DNA from: JAICMB01 sp963838885
GTDB lineage: Bacteria > Acidobacteriota > Terriglobia > Bryobacterales > Bryobacteraceae
NCBI GenBank assembly: GCA_963838885.1
Contig: CAWITB010000044.1
Location: 87,102-151,101, forward strand
DNA length: 64,000 nucleotides
Direction of reading: 5' to 3'
The notes below the pieces were generated by a model. The model saw only the letters and a list, made by a program, of their open reading frames with translations, was not told the DNA's origin and did not search any database. This document shows, piece by piece, positions 35,203-44,797 of the stretch. Numbering within the stretch: position 1 is the stretch's first letter; each line of letters opens with the position of its first letter. Made by a program: the position numbers and the translations under genes.

Positions 35203-37902
35203 ATGGCGGTTGTTAAAGGCAGCCGCTTCGGTCCCTACGAGGCCGTTGGCGAGCTCGGCTCCGGAGGGATGGGCGAGGTTTTCCGCGCCCGCGATGCGCG
35301 GCTGAACCGGGACGTTGCGATCAAAGTCCTGCACGAAGAGGTCTCGAATGATGGGGGGCGGCGCGCGCGCTTTGAAGCCGAGGCGAAAGCAATCGCGGCG
35401 CTGAACCACCCCAACATCGTCGGCATCTTCGATACCGGCGAAGCGGACGGCGCGCTATATATCGTCACCGAGCTGGTTGCCGGCGAATCTCTGCGAGCGC
35501 TTCTGCGCCGCGGTCCAATGCCCGTTCGCAAAGTAGTGGACATTGCGGCCCAGATCGCCGACGGTCTCGCCGCGGCGCACTCGCGCGGCGTTATGCACCG
35601 CGATCTCAAACCCGAGAACGTGATGATTACGCCGGAGGGGCGCGTAAAGATTCTCGATTTCGGATTAGCGCGCCAGATGCCCGAGCGGGCCACGCCGGGC
35701 TCGAGCGAAACGCTGGCCATGGCGACGCATCGGACGGCGCCCGGCGCGATTGTGGGCACGGCGGCCTACATGAGCCCGGAGCAGGCTCGCGGCGATGCGC
35801 TCGATTTTCGAACGGACCAGTTCTCGTTCGGTCTGATTCTGTATGAGATGGCGGCGGGAAAGCAGGCGTTTTCGAGATCTAGCACCGTGGAGACGCTGGC
35901 GGCCATTATCCGCGAGGAACCGCCGCCGCTGGCGGGCGCCCTGCCTGCGCCGCTGCGCTGGATTGTGGAACGCTGCCTGGCGAAGGAACCGCACGCCCGC
36001 TACGATTCGACGCTCGATTTGTATCACGAGCTGTGCGCGATTCGCGATCATCTTTCGGAGGCGTATTCGAGCGATTCCATACCGGCCGCCGCGCTTGTGC
36101 ACCGGCCTTCTCGGAGGTGGCGAGTCTCAACGGCGGTTTTCGGCGCCGCCTCTCTGCTCCTTTTTGGCGCTCTCGTTTTTTTCCTATCGCGGCCGAGGAG
36201 CGCGATCGATAATTCGAAGATCACCTACACACCGCTCGCGGTCGATGCGTCCGGACAACATGACCCGGTGTGGTCGCCGGACGGCAAAGCGATCGCGTTC
36301 TACAGAAACGTACACGGCAGACGCGCCGTTTTCGTGCGGTACTTGAATTCACCGGCGGAGATTCCGCTCTCCATCCCGTATCCGTCCATGCCGGTGCGCT
36401 GGTCTCCGGACGGGAAACGCATTTTCGTTGGCTCCAATGTGACCCCCAGGAAGATGGCCATTCTATCGGTTCCCTTGATTGGTGGATCCCCTGAGCATGT
36501 GATGGATCTTCCCGACGTGACCAGCTGCGACGTCTCGCCGCGGGGGACCAGCGCCGCGTGCCTCGTCCGTAGTCCGGGGCACGGCTGGACCGTCGCTTTT
36601 TCGGCGCCGTTAGGCTCTCCGCTTCAAGCCAGACAGCCCGATCCGTTCGCCGATGAAGTCGTGAATTCTCCGAGTCTCAGCTATTCGCAAGATGGGTCGC
36701 GGCTGCTCTACATCCACCTTGGCGGCCGATGGAAATTTTGGGACATACCGGTGGATGCGAAGGGTTCTCCGCGGCTCCTGAGCCTACCGATTCCGGGCGA
36801 TTTCTACGACTGCACGTGGCTGCCCGATCAACGCCATGTTCTGCTGTCGGTGAAGAAACCGAATGCCGGCTCATTCCAACTCTGGATCGCCGACACGCGT
36901 TCTTCGGAGGCCTATCAGATCACCCAGGGCCTTTCCAAGCAGATTGACGCGGCGGTCTCCCCGGATGGCCAGGCAATCGCGTACGAGGACCGGCAGGAGA
37001 ACTACGACATTGTCTCCGTGCCGCTGGCGCCGCCCTGGACTCCTCAAAAGCTCGTCGCCACCGACCGTAACGAGGATATGCCGTCCTGGGCGGCGCACGC
37101 AAAGGAAATGGTCTACTTTACGGATCGCGACGGACCGGGCGAAATCTGGCTGCGCACGCGCGACGGCGCGGAGCAGCGGATTGTATCGAGAGATGACTTC
37201 CGCACTCCCACGATATTCTTCATGGATCCGGTTCTCTCCCCCGATGGCAAACGCGTCCTGTTCACTCGCGGGGATCGGAGGTTGAATAAAGCGCAACTCT
37301 GGATCATGCCTCTGGACGCGCGCGAGCCGATGCGTCTGAACGAGGGAGCGGAGTTGAACGAGTTGGGCGGATCGTGGTCACCCGACGGCGCCGCGATCGT
37401 GAGTCTCGATTATATCCACGGAGAGAACAGGATTGTCGTTCAAAGGGTCGGTGAATCGAAGCGCCAGATCCTTGCGCGCGGCTCAGCGGCTATTCCCGAA
37501 TGGTCCCCGACAGGCGAGTGGATCACTTTCGAAGATGAGAAGGGGCGCTGGCATCTGATTACACCCGATGGAAAGACGACGAAGGATCTGCCGCCGATCA
37601 AATCCGAGCATCTGGCGTTTTCACGCGACGGAAAGCGGCTCTATACGGTCGTCCCGGAGGGCGACAAGGCGACACTGGTCACGATCGACATCGCGACGAA
37701 CAAGCTGACGGAGTTACACGATTTCGGTCCGGATTTAACTCCCGATGTGGATCAACACCCCGGCATACGGTTCAGCCTGACGCCTGACGACGCGGCATTG
37801 ACCTATTCGGTTGTAGTGCGCAAATCGAATTTATGGCTGTTGCAGGGCTTTCCGCGGCCCGGATCGCAATTCGGATTATTCAGGAGCCTCTTCGCAAACT
37901 GA
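35203..37902 (+). CDS. Ser/Thr protein kinase with C-terminal TolB-like beta-propeller
   Basis: 899 residues. The N-terminal Hanks-type kinase (residues 10-275) has GSGGMGEV, the lysine of VAIK at 41, HRDLKPEN, DFGLA and SPEQARGD. A single membrane segment (about 305-330, ending FFLSRPR) precedes an extracytoplasmic propeller with repeated WSPDGKAIAF/LSPDGKRVLF blades up to residue 890. This is the standard Acidobacterial receptor-kinase layout, in which the sensor domain lies outside the membrane. Its 3' end overlaps hypB by 23 bases on the opposite strand. Confidence 0.93.
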   Translation: MAVVKGSRFGPYEAVGELGSGGMGEVFRARDARLNRDVAIKVLHEEVSNDGGRRARFEAEAKAIAALNHPNIVGIFDTGEADGALYIVTELVAGESLRALLRRGPMPVRKVVDIAAQIADGLAAAHSRGVMHRDLKPENVMITPEGRVKILDFGLARQMPERATPGSSETLAMATHRTAPGAIVGTAAYMSPEQARGDALDFRTDQFSFGLILYEMAAGKQAFSRSSTVETLAAIIREEPPPLAGALPAPLRWIVERCLAKEPHARYDSTLDLYHELCAIRDHLSEAYSSDSIPAAALVHRPSRRWRVSTAVFGAASLLLFGALVFFLSRPRSAIDNSKITYTPLAVDASGQHDPVWSPDGKAIAFYRNVHGRRAVFVRYLNSPAEIPLSIPYPSMPVRWSPDGKRIFVGSNVTPRKMAILSVPLIGGSPEHVMDLPDVTSCDVSPRGTSAACLVRSPGHGWTVAFSAPLGSPLQARQPDPFADEVVNSPSLSYSQDGSRLLYIHLGGRWKFWDIPVDAKGSPRLLSLPIPGDFYDCTWLPDQRHVLLSVKKPNAGSFQLWIADTRSSEAYQITQGLSKQIDAAVSPDGQAIAYEDRQENYDIVSVPLAPPWTPQKLVATDRNEDMPSWAAHAKEMVYFTDRDGPGEIWLRTRDGAEQRIVSRDDFRTPTIFFMDPVLSPDGKRVLFTRGDRRLNKAQLWIMPLDAREPMRLNEGAELNELGGSWSPDGAAIVSLDYIHGENRIVVQRVGESKRQILARGSAAIPEWSPTGEWITFEDEKGRWHLITPDGKTTKDLPPIKSEHLAFSRDGKRLYTVVPEGDKATLVTIDIATNKLTELHDFGPDLTPDVDQHPGIRFSLTPDDAALTYSVVVRKSNLWLLQGFPRPGSQFGLFRSLFAN

Positions 37903-38551
37903 GCAGGCGGTCTAGCCAGTCTGCCATGCCGGCGCCGGATTTCACTGACACATAGAGGATCGGCATCTCCGGCGCGACGGAATGGATGTTGCGCTCGGCG
38001 GCGGCGCGGTCGAACTCAACCGCTTCGGCAAGATCGAGCTTGGTGACGACGGCGACATCGGCGCTGTTGAAGATGGGCGGATATTTCAGCGGCTTGTCTT
38101 CGCCTTCCGTTACCGAGAGCAGCACCAGGCGCAGGTTTTCGCCGAGATCGAACGAAGAGGGGCACACCAGGTTGCCGACGTTTTCGACGAAAAGGAAATC
38201 GAGCTCGGGCAGACTCCAACCTTCAAGAGCCTTTTCGACCATGGCGGCCTCGAGGTGGCACAGCGTTCCCGTGGTGATCTGACGGACGGGAGCTCCGCTG
38301 CGCGCCAGTCGCGCGGCATCGTTGCCGGTTGCGAGATCGCCGACCAGGGCGGCGGGACGGTGCGTGCGATTAAGCATTGTCAGGGTCTGTTCGAGGAAGG
38401 CCGTTTTGCCGGAGCCGGGGCTCGAGACCAGGCTGACCACGAAGACGCCCGCTTGCTCGAAGCGTTGACGCAGAGCGCGAGCGACCTCGTCGTTACGCTT
38501 AAGGATGTTGCGCCTGACCTCGACGATTCGAGGCGCCGCGCCGGGGCTCAT
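37880..38551 (-). CDS. hypB: hydrogenase nickel-incorporation GTPase HypB
   Basis: 223 residues. It has the P-loop SSPGSGKTAFLE, GDLATGNDA, the Cys-His metal site LCHLEA, the VGNLVCPSSFDLGE block and TKLDLAE. HypB uses GTP hydrolysis to pass nickel to the hydrogenase large subunit, normally together with HypA. It is the last gene of the operon; its start overlaps the hypA stop (ATGA). No N-terminal histidine-rich nickel-storage segment is present. Confidence 0.96.
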   Translation of the reverse strand: MSPGAAPRIVEVRRNILKRNDEVARALRQRFEQAGVFVVSLVSSPGSGKTAFLEQTLTMLNRTHRPAALVGDLATGNDAARLARSGAPVRQITTGTLCHLEAAMVEKALEGWSLPELDFLFVENVGNLVCPSSFDLGENLRLVLLSVTEGEDKPLKYPPIFNSADVAVVTKLDLAEAVEFDRAAAERNIHSVAPEMPILYVSVKSGAGMADWLDRLLSLRRGS

Positions 38552-38793
38552 GCGGCAAACTCCAGCGCAGTGACGAGCAGGTCCGGGCCTTGCGATTCCT
38601 CAATGACCAGGCGGCAATCGGACATGCCGGTATTTTCGCGGGCCAGCTCATACGCCGCCAGCAAAGCGTCCGGCACGACGCCGGAGAGCGCGCCGATCTT
38701 GACATAGATGGCCGCGACGCGTCCACCGCCGTGGTTTTCGGCCTCTTCTTCGGCGCCGTCGAGAATGCTCATGGCGATGGAGAGCTCATGCAC
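38548..38793 (-). CDS. hypA: HypA nickel metallochaperone lacking its zinc-ribbon domain
   Basis: 81 residues from a GTG start giving MHELSIAMSILDGAEEE, the invariant HypA N-terminus with the nickel ligand His2. The usual protein is about 113 residues, with two CxxC motifs binding zinc. Here the sequence runs from CRLVIEE directly to GPDLLVTALEF, so about 30 residues including all four zinc cysteines are missing in frame. Either nickel delivery is zinc-independent here or the protein is defective. The start overlaps the hypF stop by 8 bases and the stop overlaps hypB. Confidence 0.85.
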   Translation of the reverse strand: MHELSIAMSILDGAEEEAENHGGGRVAAIYVKIGALSGVVPDALLAAYELARENTGMSDCRLVIEESQGPDLLVTALEFAA

Positions 38794-41042
38794 GGGTGGC
38801 GTCCTCCGGAGCGAATGCCGCCATCGCGGCCTGTCCCAGACTGATGCCTCCGTCGTTCGGTGGGACGGCGGAGTTGGTCCAGAGATGAAGAGGTTCATCG
38901 GCGAACAGTTGTTTGAGGTCGTGCAGTAAAAGGTCGTTCTGAAAGACGCCGCCGGAGAGGACGACGGTGTCGCAGCCGTGCCGCTCGCAGAGAATCGTGG
39001 CGGCCTGGTGCAGCCCGCTCGCGATACCGCGCTGGAAGGCTCGGGCGATCTCGCGCGGATCGCGACCATGGAGCCGATCCTCAATCACACATTGGAGCAA
39101 CGGCGCGTAATCCAGCTCGGAGGCAGAGCATGGGAAGGGATAAGCGTCCGCGGCCTGCGATTCATGCGCGATCTGTTCCAGCCACATGGCGGCCTGCCCT
39201 TCAAAAGTAGTCTGGCGAGTGAAGCCGAGCAGCGCGGCGGCCGCGTCGAAAAGGCGTCCGATGGACGTGGTGCGGAAGACGCGTATGTTCTTGCGGATGA
39301 GCTCGCATGAGCGGCGATAGCGCTCCGGAAAAGAGAACGGCGGGGCTGAAAGATCGGGGAGATCGGGCAGAGCGTCGAGAAATCCAGCGGCGCACTGGAC
39401 GGGATGGCGGGCGGCGGCGTCGCCTCCGGGAAGCGTGGCGGAACGCAGGTGGAGGACGCGTTCGAAGCCTTCCGCGACGCTGCCCGCGAAAAACTCGCCG
39501 CCCCAGATTGCGCCGTCGTCGCCGTACCCGGTTCCATCGAAGGTGACCCCGATGACGCGCGTTTCCCAGGCCTGTTTCTCGGCGAGCACGGATGCGATGT
39601 GCGCGCGATGATGCTGTACGGAAACGCGGCGCACGGCGGGCAGCTCTAAAGCGTGCAGCGTAGATACATATTGAGGATGCGCATCGTGCGCGACGCAGCA
39701 TTTCGCCGGGATGGACGCCATACATTTCGGTGAGGTCGCGGATGGTTTCCTTGAACGCCTGAAGCGCCTCATAATGGTCCAGGTCGCCCACATGCTGGCT
39801 GACGAAGGCCTGTCCGCCAGCCACGAGCGTAATGGTATTTTTCAGATCTGCGCCGGTGGCGAGGATGGGGCAGCGCGAGGGCAGAATGGCGGCGGCGCCG
39901 GGGGCATAACCGCGCGAGCGCCGCAGAATGACGGGGCCGAGGGCGCCGGCGCGAGCCACCGAATCGTCGACCCGGCGCGCGATGGGACGCTCGCCGATCA
40001 GGAACGCGTCGGCAAGGCCGGAGAGCCGCTCGCGCGCTTCATCGTCGCGGTAAGCGATCGGCTCACTCGATCGATTGGCGCTGGTGACGACGAGAACCTC
40101 GGGCGCGCCGCCGTCGAACAGCAAATGATGCAGTGGGGCGTAGGGAAGCATGACTCCAAGCTCGTCACACTCGGGGGCAACGTGCGGGAGCGGCGCGAGC
40201 GCGGTAGCAAGGACGATGGGGCGCGCGGGCGATGTGAGAAGCGCCTCGGCTTCGGGAGTGAGCGTCACGAGAGATGCCGCGATCTCGAGATTCGCCGCCA
40301 TAATGGCGAAGGGTTTCTCCTTGCGAAACTTGCGTTGGCGCAGCGCGGCCACTGCCGTGGAATTGCGGGCATCGCAAGCAAGGTGATATCCGCCAATCCC
40401 CTTGATCGCGAGGATGCGGCCGCCGCGCAGCAGATCGGCGGCGCGCGAAATCGTGCCGGGAGCGGGGTCGCCGTCGAGCAGGTAGCGCGGACCGCAGGCC
40501 GGACAGGCGATCGGCTGCGCGTGAAAGCGGCGGTCGGCGGGATCGCGATACTGCGCGTCGCACAACGCATCCATGGGCCAACTGCGCATGGTGGTGCGGC
40601 CGCGATCGTAGGGCAGAGCTTCGATAACGGTATAGCGCGGGCCGCAGTTGGTGCAGTTGATATAGGGATAGCGGTAGCGCGGATCGGTGGGATCGCGCAT
40701 TTCGGCGAGACAGTCCGGGCAGACAGGGAGGTCGGGCGAGATGCGGGCCAGCGGGACGCCGGAGTGTCGTGTTGTTTCGCGGATGGTGAAATCGCGAAGA
40801 CCGGCAGGCTCGCAAAGGCGCACGTCGACAGAAGCGATGCGGGCGGCGGGAGGGGGCTGGGCGCTCAGATCGCGGATAAAGGTCTCGATGGCCGGCTCCG
40901 CGCCTTCGAGCCGGATGTCGACTCCGTTCTCCTGGTTCAGCACCCAACCTGCGAGGGAGTTCGCGCGGGCCAGACGAAACACGAAGGGGCGAAAACCGAC
41001 GCCCTGGACGACTCCGCGGACCTGAATGGAGCGCGCGGTCAC
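38786..41042 (-). CDS. hypF: carbamoyltransferase HypF, frame interrupted
   Basis: About 751 residues when one base is removed near 39706-39710 (normal HypF length). The acylphosphatase domain has GVVQGVGFRPFVFRLA, then a zinc-finger region with CPDC and CTNC pairs, a YrdC-like domain (KGIGGYHLACDA, KPFAIM) and the Kae1-like C-terminal half (VAHDAHPQYVST, VQHHRAHIASVLAE, GVTFDGTGYGDDG, GGVFQND). The third Cys pair reads MDALC instead of MC-xC, so one ligand may be missing. HypF makes the thiocarbamate that becomes the cyanide ligand. The GTG start overlaps the SIS gene stop by 4 bases. Confidence 0.93.
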
Positions 41043-42220
41043 GCCGCTTCCGTCTCCAGAAGATCGCGGATCACATGATACATGGACGCCTGCACTTCTT
41101 GAATGCGCGGAATGTAGTCCGATCCCACGATGAGAGGATGATCGGCCAGACCGCGGCGCGCGATTTCGCCGCCATCGTAGCCGAGCAGCGCCACGGTGAG
41201 CAGGCCGCGGCGGCGGCCTTCCTCAAGCGCCATGATGATATTGCGCGAGCCTCCGCTAGTGGAGATGCCAATGGCGACATCTTCGGGCCGCGCCTGAGCG
41301 ATCAACTGGCGCAGGAAGACGACCTCCGTGCCGACATCGTTGGCGAGCGCGGTGATGTTGGCGGGCTCGAGCGAAAGCGAAATCGCGGGCACGGAATGGT
41401 AACCGGCGGGCGGGAGAATACAATCGAGCGCCCAATCGTTGGCGTCGGTGGCGGAGCCGCCATTGCCGAACAGAATCAGCTTGCCGCCGCGCGCGAGGCG
41501 GTCTCGAATGGCGAGCGCGGCCGCGGCGACGCGCTCGGCCTGGGTCCGTGCGGTCTCGATGCGAAGTCTGGCGTCATCGTCGACTTTCATGAGGATGGAT
41601 GCGGCCACTTCGTGAAGCAGCGAGTCGTCGTTCTGCGATTTCTGTTGGCCCAGAAACGGATAGAGGAATCCCGCATCGCCTACATCGTGACCGAGTTCAT
41701 GATGTTCCAGAAATACGTGTACCGTCTCCCACAGCGTGTGGTAGAGGATCTCGACCATTTCCTGATGCAGAAACGGGTGCATGCGCGGCGCGCGGAAGGC
41801 GTAGGAACCGGAGCCGCCGGGGAGCGCGAACGTCATGGCTTGACGCCGCCGCGCGGAGCTGAGCGCGCTCTCCACCTCGGCGTCGCCTTCGGGCGGCCCG
41901 AAACCCATGACGATATCGCCGGGTTGAACGATGGCCTCAAGCCAAGGACGGAACGCGGTGGAAAGATCGAGAGCCGGCAGAGCGCGCTTGCCCACGATGA
42001 CGGGATGCACAAACTCTACCGAGACATGCTGCGCATCCGTGGAGCAAGCGCCTTGGCCGAACGCGAGCAGGCGTCCGCCTGAGAGAAAGCGCCTCGCCAT
42101 ATCGCGGCAGGCGATGGCGAGCCGGTCCGCCTCGGCCGCGAAAAAATCCTGGAACTGGCGGTTGCGGTCGAGCAGAGATTCTTCGATGCGGTGGGTGAGT
42201 GCGGTGGCGTTGGCTAGCAT
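41039..42220 (-). CDS. tandem-SIS (GmhA-like) sugar-phosphate isomerase-fold protein
   Basis: 393 residues from the ATG at 42220. Two SIS domains lie in tandem: the first (residues 40-190) has AFGQGACSTDAQHVSVEF and ends near FALPGGSGSY, the second (about 225-390) has LILFGNGGSATDANDWALD and STSGGSRNIIMALEEG, the sugar-phosphate contact. Such proteins are annotated as phosphoheptose isomerases and are known in maturation clusters of oxygen-tolerant group 1h hydrogenases, where their task is unclear. The 5' end carries an imperfect repeat (see the repeat entry). Its stop overlaps the hypF start. Confidence 0.8.
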   Translation of the reverse strand: MLANATALTHRIEESLLDRNRQFQDFFAAEADRLAIACRDMARRFLSGGRLLAFGQGACSTDAQHVSVEFVHPVIVGKRALPALDLSTAFRPWLEAIVQPGDIVMGFGPPEGDAEVESALSSARRRQAMTFALPGGSGSYAFRAPRMHPFLHQEMVEILYHTLWETVHVFLEHHELGHDVGDAGFLYPFLGQQKSQNDDSLLHEVAASILMKVDDDARLRIETARTQAERVAAAALAIRDRLARGGKLILFGNGGSATDANDWALDCILPPAGYHSVPAISLSLEPANITALANDVGTEVVFLRQLIAQARPEDVAIGISTSGGSRNIIMALEEGRRRGLLTVALLGYDGGEIARRGLADHPLIVGSDYIPRIQEVQASMYHVIRDLLETEAA

Positions 42221-42323
42221 GGCTTGATCAAGCACCCGTGGCGAATAGCCGCGAGCGCGGCTTGCGTCCGAAAAGAAATTCTTCGATGCGGTCCGTGCGC
42301 GTGGTCCCGTTGGCTGGCATGGC
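42177..42323 (-). repeat. 100-base imperfect tandem repeat covering the start of the SIS gene
   Basis: Bases 42177-42223 and 42277-42323 match in about 38 of 47 positions, starting ATTCTTCGATGCGGT and ending CGTTGGCT[A/G]GCATGGC. On the minus strand both copies encode a start MxANxTxxTxRIEExL. The downstream copy is the real N-terminus of the SIS protein; the upstream copy opens the short frame at 42228-42320. Confidence 0.75.
42228..42320 (-). CDS. short leader-like ORF duplicated from the SIS gene start
   Basis: A 30-residue frame, MPANGTTRTDRIEEFLFGR then a basic end, which copies the N-terminus of the following SIS protein (MLANATALTHRIEESLLDR). It lies 5 bases after the hypE stop and 8 bases before the SIS start. 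It may be a truncated duplicate or may act as a translated leader. Nothing shows that the peptide itself has a function. Confidence 0.4.
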   Translation of the reverse strand: MPANGTTRTDRIEEFLFGRKPRSRLFATGA

Positions 42324-42324
42324 G

Positions 42325-43365
42325 TCAACAAATTCGTGGCAGCGGATCGCCCACCAGCATGTCCACGACGCGGGTTCCGCCGTAGCCGGTGATGCCGAGC
42401 ACCGTGCCGGCGGGCTGCTCGCGAACTTCGCCGATGATGCAGGCGCGTTCGCCGCCGGGAGTTTGCTGCATGGCCGCGAGAGCGGCGTTCACGAATTCGG
42501 GCGCAACCACCGCGAGGAACTGCCCTTCATTGGCGATGTGCAAGGGGTCCAGGCCGAGCAGCTCACAGGCGCCACGGACGGTATCGCGAACGGGCACGGC
42601 ATCCTCATTCAGAAGGACGCTCAGACCGGCATCCTGCGCCAGCTCGTTGAGTGAAGTAGCGACGCCCCCGCGCGTCGGATCGCGCATCCAGCGCAGGCCC
42701 GGAGCTGCCGCCTGAACGAGCGCCTCCACCATGGGAAACACGGAGCGCGTATCGGAGGCGAGATCGGCTTCGAGATCGAGCTCGCCGCGAGCGAGCAGAA
42801 TCGTGATGCCGTGATCGCCTATCGGTCCGCTGAGCAGAACTTGATCGCCGGGACGGACAGAGCCAGCAGAAATCCGCAGGGCAGGCAAGGGTCGTCCGAT
42901 ACCGGCAGTGGTGATGTAGAGGCGATCGGCCTTTCCGTGCTCGACGACCTTCGTATCGCCGCCCGCGACGACGACGCCGGCGCGCCCGGCGGCTTGCGCA
43001 ATCGCGCGAATTTCGAATTCCAGCTCGGCCACGGGCAGACCGGCCTCGATGACGAAGGTGACGACCAGCGCCTCGGGGCGGGCGCCGGACACCGCGAGAT
43101 CGTTCACGGTCCCGTTAACGGCGAGATCGCCAATGGAGCCACCCGGGAAGCGCAGGGGTTTTACGACGAAGCTGTCGGCGGTGATGGCAATGCGCGCGCC
43201 GTCCACGCCGATATGAGCGGCATCGCCCAGCGGCTCGGAGGAATTGAGGAGAATGGGCGCAATGAGGCCTTCCACAAGCCGCCGGCTGGCCTTACCGCCG
43301 GCGCCGTGAGCCATTTCAATCTGGGTATCGTAGAAGCGGGTTCTGGCTGGAAACGGGATGCTCAT
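42325..43365 (-). CDS. hypE: hydrogenase maturation protein HypE
   Basis: 346 residues. The start at 43365 (MSIPFPARTRFYD) is chosen over an in-frame ATG at 43395 that would overlap hypD. It has EMAHGAGGKAS, the ATP-grasp PurM-like core (AGGDTKVVEHGK, GDQVLLSGPIGDHG, RDPTRGGVATSLNE) and the C-terminal PRIC, whose cysteine receives the carbamoyl group from HypF and dehydrates it to thiocyanate. It follows hypD by 13 bases. Confidence 0.96.
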   Translation of the reverse strand: MSIPFPARTRFYDTQIEMAHGAGGKASRRLVEGLIAPILLNSSEPLGDAAHIGVDGARIAITADSFVVKPLRFPGGSIGDLAVNGTVNDLAVSGARPEALVVTFVIEAGLPVAELEFEIRAIAQAAGRAGVVVAGGDTKVVEHGKADRLYITTAGIGRPLPALRISAGSVRPGDQVLLSGPIGDHGITILLARGELDLEADLASDTRSVFPMVEALVQAAAPGLRWMRDPTRGGVATSLNELAQDAGLSVLLNEDAVPVRDTVRGACELLGLDPLHIANEGQFLAVVAPEFVNAALAAMQQTPGGERACIIGEVREQPAGTVLGITGYGGTRVVDMLVGDPLPRIC

Positions 43366-43378
43366 CGCATTCGCCGTC

Positions 43379-44509
43379 TCATGCCGGGACCGCAATGCGA
43401 GTGAGCGCCGCGGCCTTGCGGTGCTCGTAATTGTAGTACGCCGCGCAGGAGCCTTCCGACGATACCATCAGCGCGCCGACCGGGCGTTCCGGAGTGCATT
43501 CGTTGCCGAAGAGTTTGCATTGCGCCGGTCTGAGCACGCCCTTCAAGACCTCGCCGCACTGCGCGGCCTTGGGGTCGGTGACGCGCACGCCGGGGACTGT
43601 GAAGCGGCGCTCCGCATCCCAGTCGGCGAATCGATCTTTGATGCGCAGGGCCGATTGCGAAATGAAGCCCATGCCGCGCCATTCAAAGTAGGGGCGCAGC
43701 TCGAAGACCTCGGCCATGGCCCGCAACGCCGCGCGATTGCCTTCCCAGGGAACCACGCGGGTGTACTGGTTTTCAACGCGCGCCTCGCCGGCCTGGAGCT
43801 GCCGCAGCAGCATGACGATGGATTGCAGAATATCGAGCGGCTCAAAGCCGGTGACGACGATGGGCTTGCGCTCATTGCGGGCGATCCATTCATAAGGACG
43901 GCATCCGATGACGGTCGAAACGTGGCCGGGTCCAAGAAATGCGTCGATGCGCATATCGGGCGAATCGAGAATGGCGCGGATGGCGGGAATGATGGTGACG
44001 TGGTTCGAGAAAACCGAGAAGTTGCGCAGGCCTTTGGCGCGTGCGCGCAGCAGCGTGAGCGCGGTCGAAGGCGCCGTGGTCTCAAAGCCGATGGCGAAGA
44101 ACATCACGTGTTTTTCGGGGTTCTTTTCGGCGAGGGTGAGCGCGTCGGCGGGCGAATATACGATGCGAATATCGGCGCCGCGCGCTTTCCAGGCAAGCGG
44201 GCTGCCTTGCGCTCCGGGCACGCGCATCATGTCGCCAAAAGCCGCGAAGACGACCCGCGGGTCGTGCGTCATGGAGAGCGCGTCGTCGATGCGGCCCATC
44301 GGCAGTACGCAGACGGGGCAGCCGGGACCATGGACGAGCTCGATATTCTCGGGCAGCAGGTCCTTCAAACCGAAGCGGTAGATGGCGTGCGTGTGACCGC
44401 CGCACACCTCCATAAAACGGTAATGGCGCGCGGGATCGGCGAGACGGCGAATCTCCGCGGCGGTATGGGAAATGATCGCGGGATCGCGGAACTCATCGAC
44501 GAATTTCAT
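43379..44509 (-). CDS. hypD: hydrogenase maturation protein HypD
   Basis: 376 residues, normal length. Characteristic motifs are MEVCGGHTHAIYRFG near residue 35, HGPGCPVCVLP near 60-70, GFETTAP near 150, and the C-terminal [4Fe-4S] cysteines (QCGEVLKGVLRPAQC, LFGNECTPE). With HypC it assembles the Fe(CN)2CO unit. Its start overlaps the hypC stop (ATGA). Confidence 0.97.
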   Translation of the reverse strand: MKFVDEFRDPAIISHTAAEIRRLADPARHYRFMEVCGGHTHAIYRFGLKDLLPENIELVHGPGCPVCVLPMGRIDDALSMTHDPRVVFAAFGDMMRVPGAQGSPLAWKARGADIRIVYSPADALTLAEKNPEKHVMFFAIGFETTAPSTALTLLRARAKGLRNFSVFSNHVTIIPAIRAILDSPDMRIDAFLGPGHVSTVIGCRPYEWIARNERKPIVVTGFEPLDILQSIVMLLRQLQAGEARVENQYTRVVPWEGNRAALRAMAEVFELRPYFEWRGMGFISQSALRIKDRFADWDAERRFTVPGVRVTDPKAAQCGEVLKGVLRPAQCKLFGNECTPERPVGALMVSSEGSCAAYYNYEHRKAAALTRIAVPA

Positions 44510-44793
44510 GCCGGCCTCTCCGGCTCTTCGAAACCGTAGCCTTTTACTTCCTGCATGGCGGCTTCCTCTTCGCCGAGCAATTTCAGCATGCGGATCTGGT
44601 CGAGGGCCTGTTCTTCGCCGATCTTGCTCATCGCGAAGCCGACGTGAACAAGCACCCAGTCGCCCAGGCGCGGCGGATCCTCCGTCAGCAGACCGGTATC
44701 GATGTGGCGCCGCACCCCAGCGACCTCGACAAGCGCGCGGCTCTCCTCGTCATGGAACAATTGAACGATCTTGGCCGGGATGGCGAGACACAT
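44506..44793 (-). CDS. hypC: hydrogenase assembly chaperone HypC
   Basis: 95 residues from the ATG at 44793, giving the invariant MCLAIPAKIV with catalytic Cys2. It contains the OB-fold segment GDWVLVHVGFAMSKI and a helical tail ending near the start of HypD. HypC carries the Fe(CN)2CO unit with HypD to the large subunit. An in-frame upstream GTG-type extension to 44856 would put residues before Met1 that the family does not have. It lies 4 bases downstream of the maturation protease. Confidence 0.95.
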   Translation of the reverse strand: MCLAIPAKIVQLFHDEESRALVEVAGVRRHIDTGLLTEDPPRLGDWVLVHVGFAMSKIGEEQALDQIRMLKLLGEEEAAMQEVKGYGFEEPERPA

Positions 44794-44797
44794 GCAA

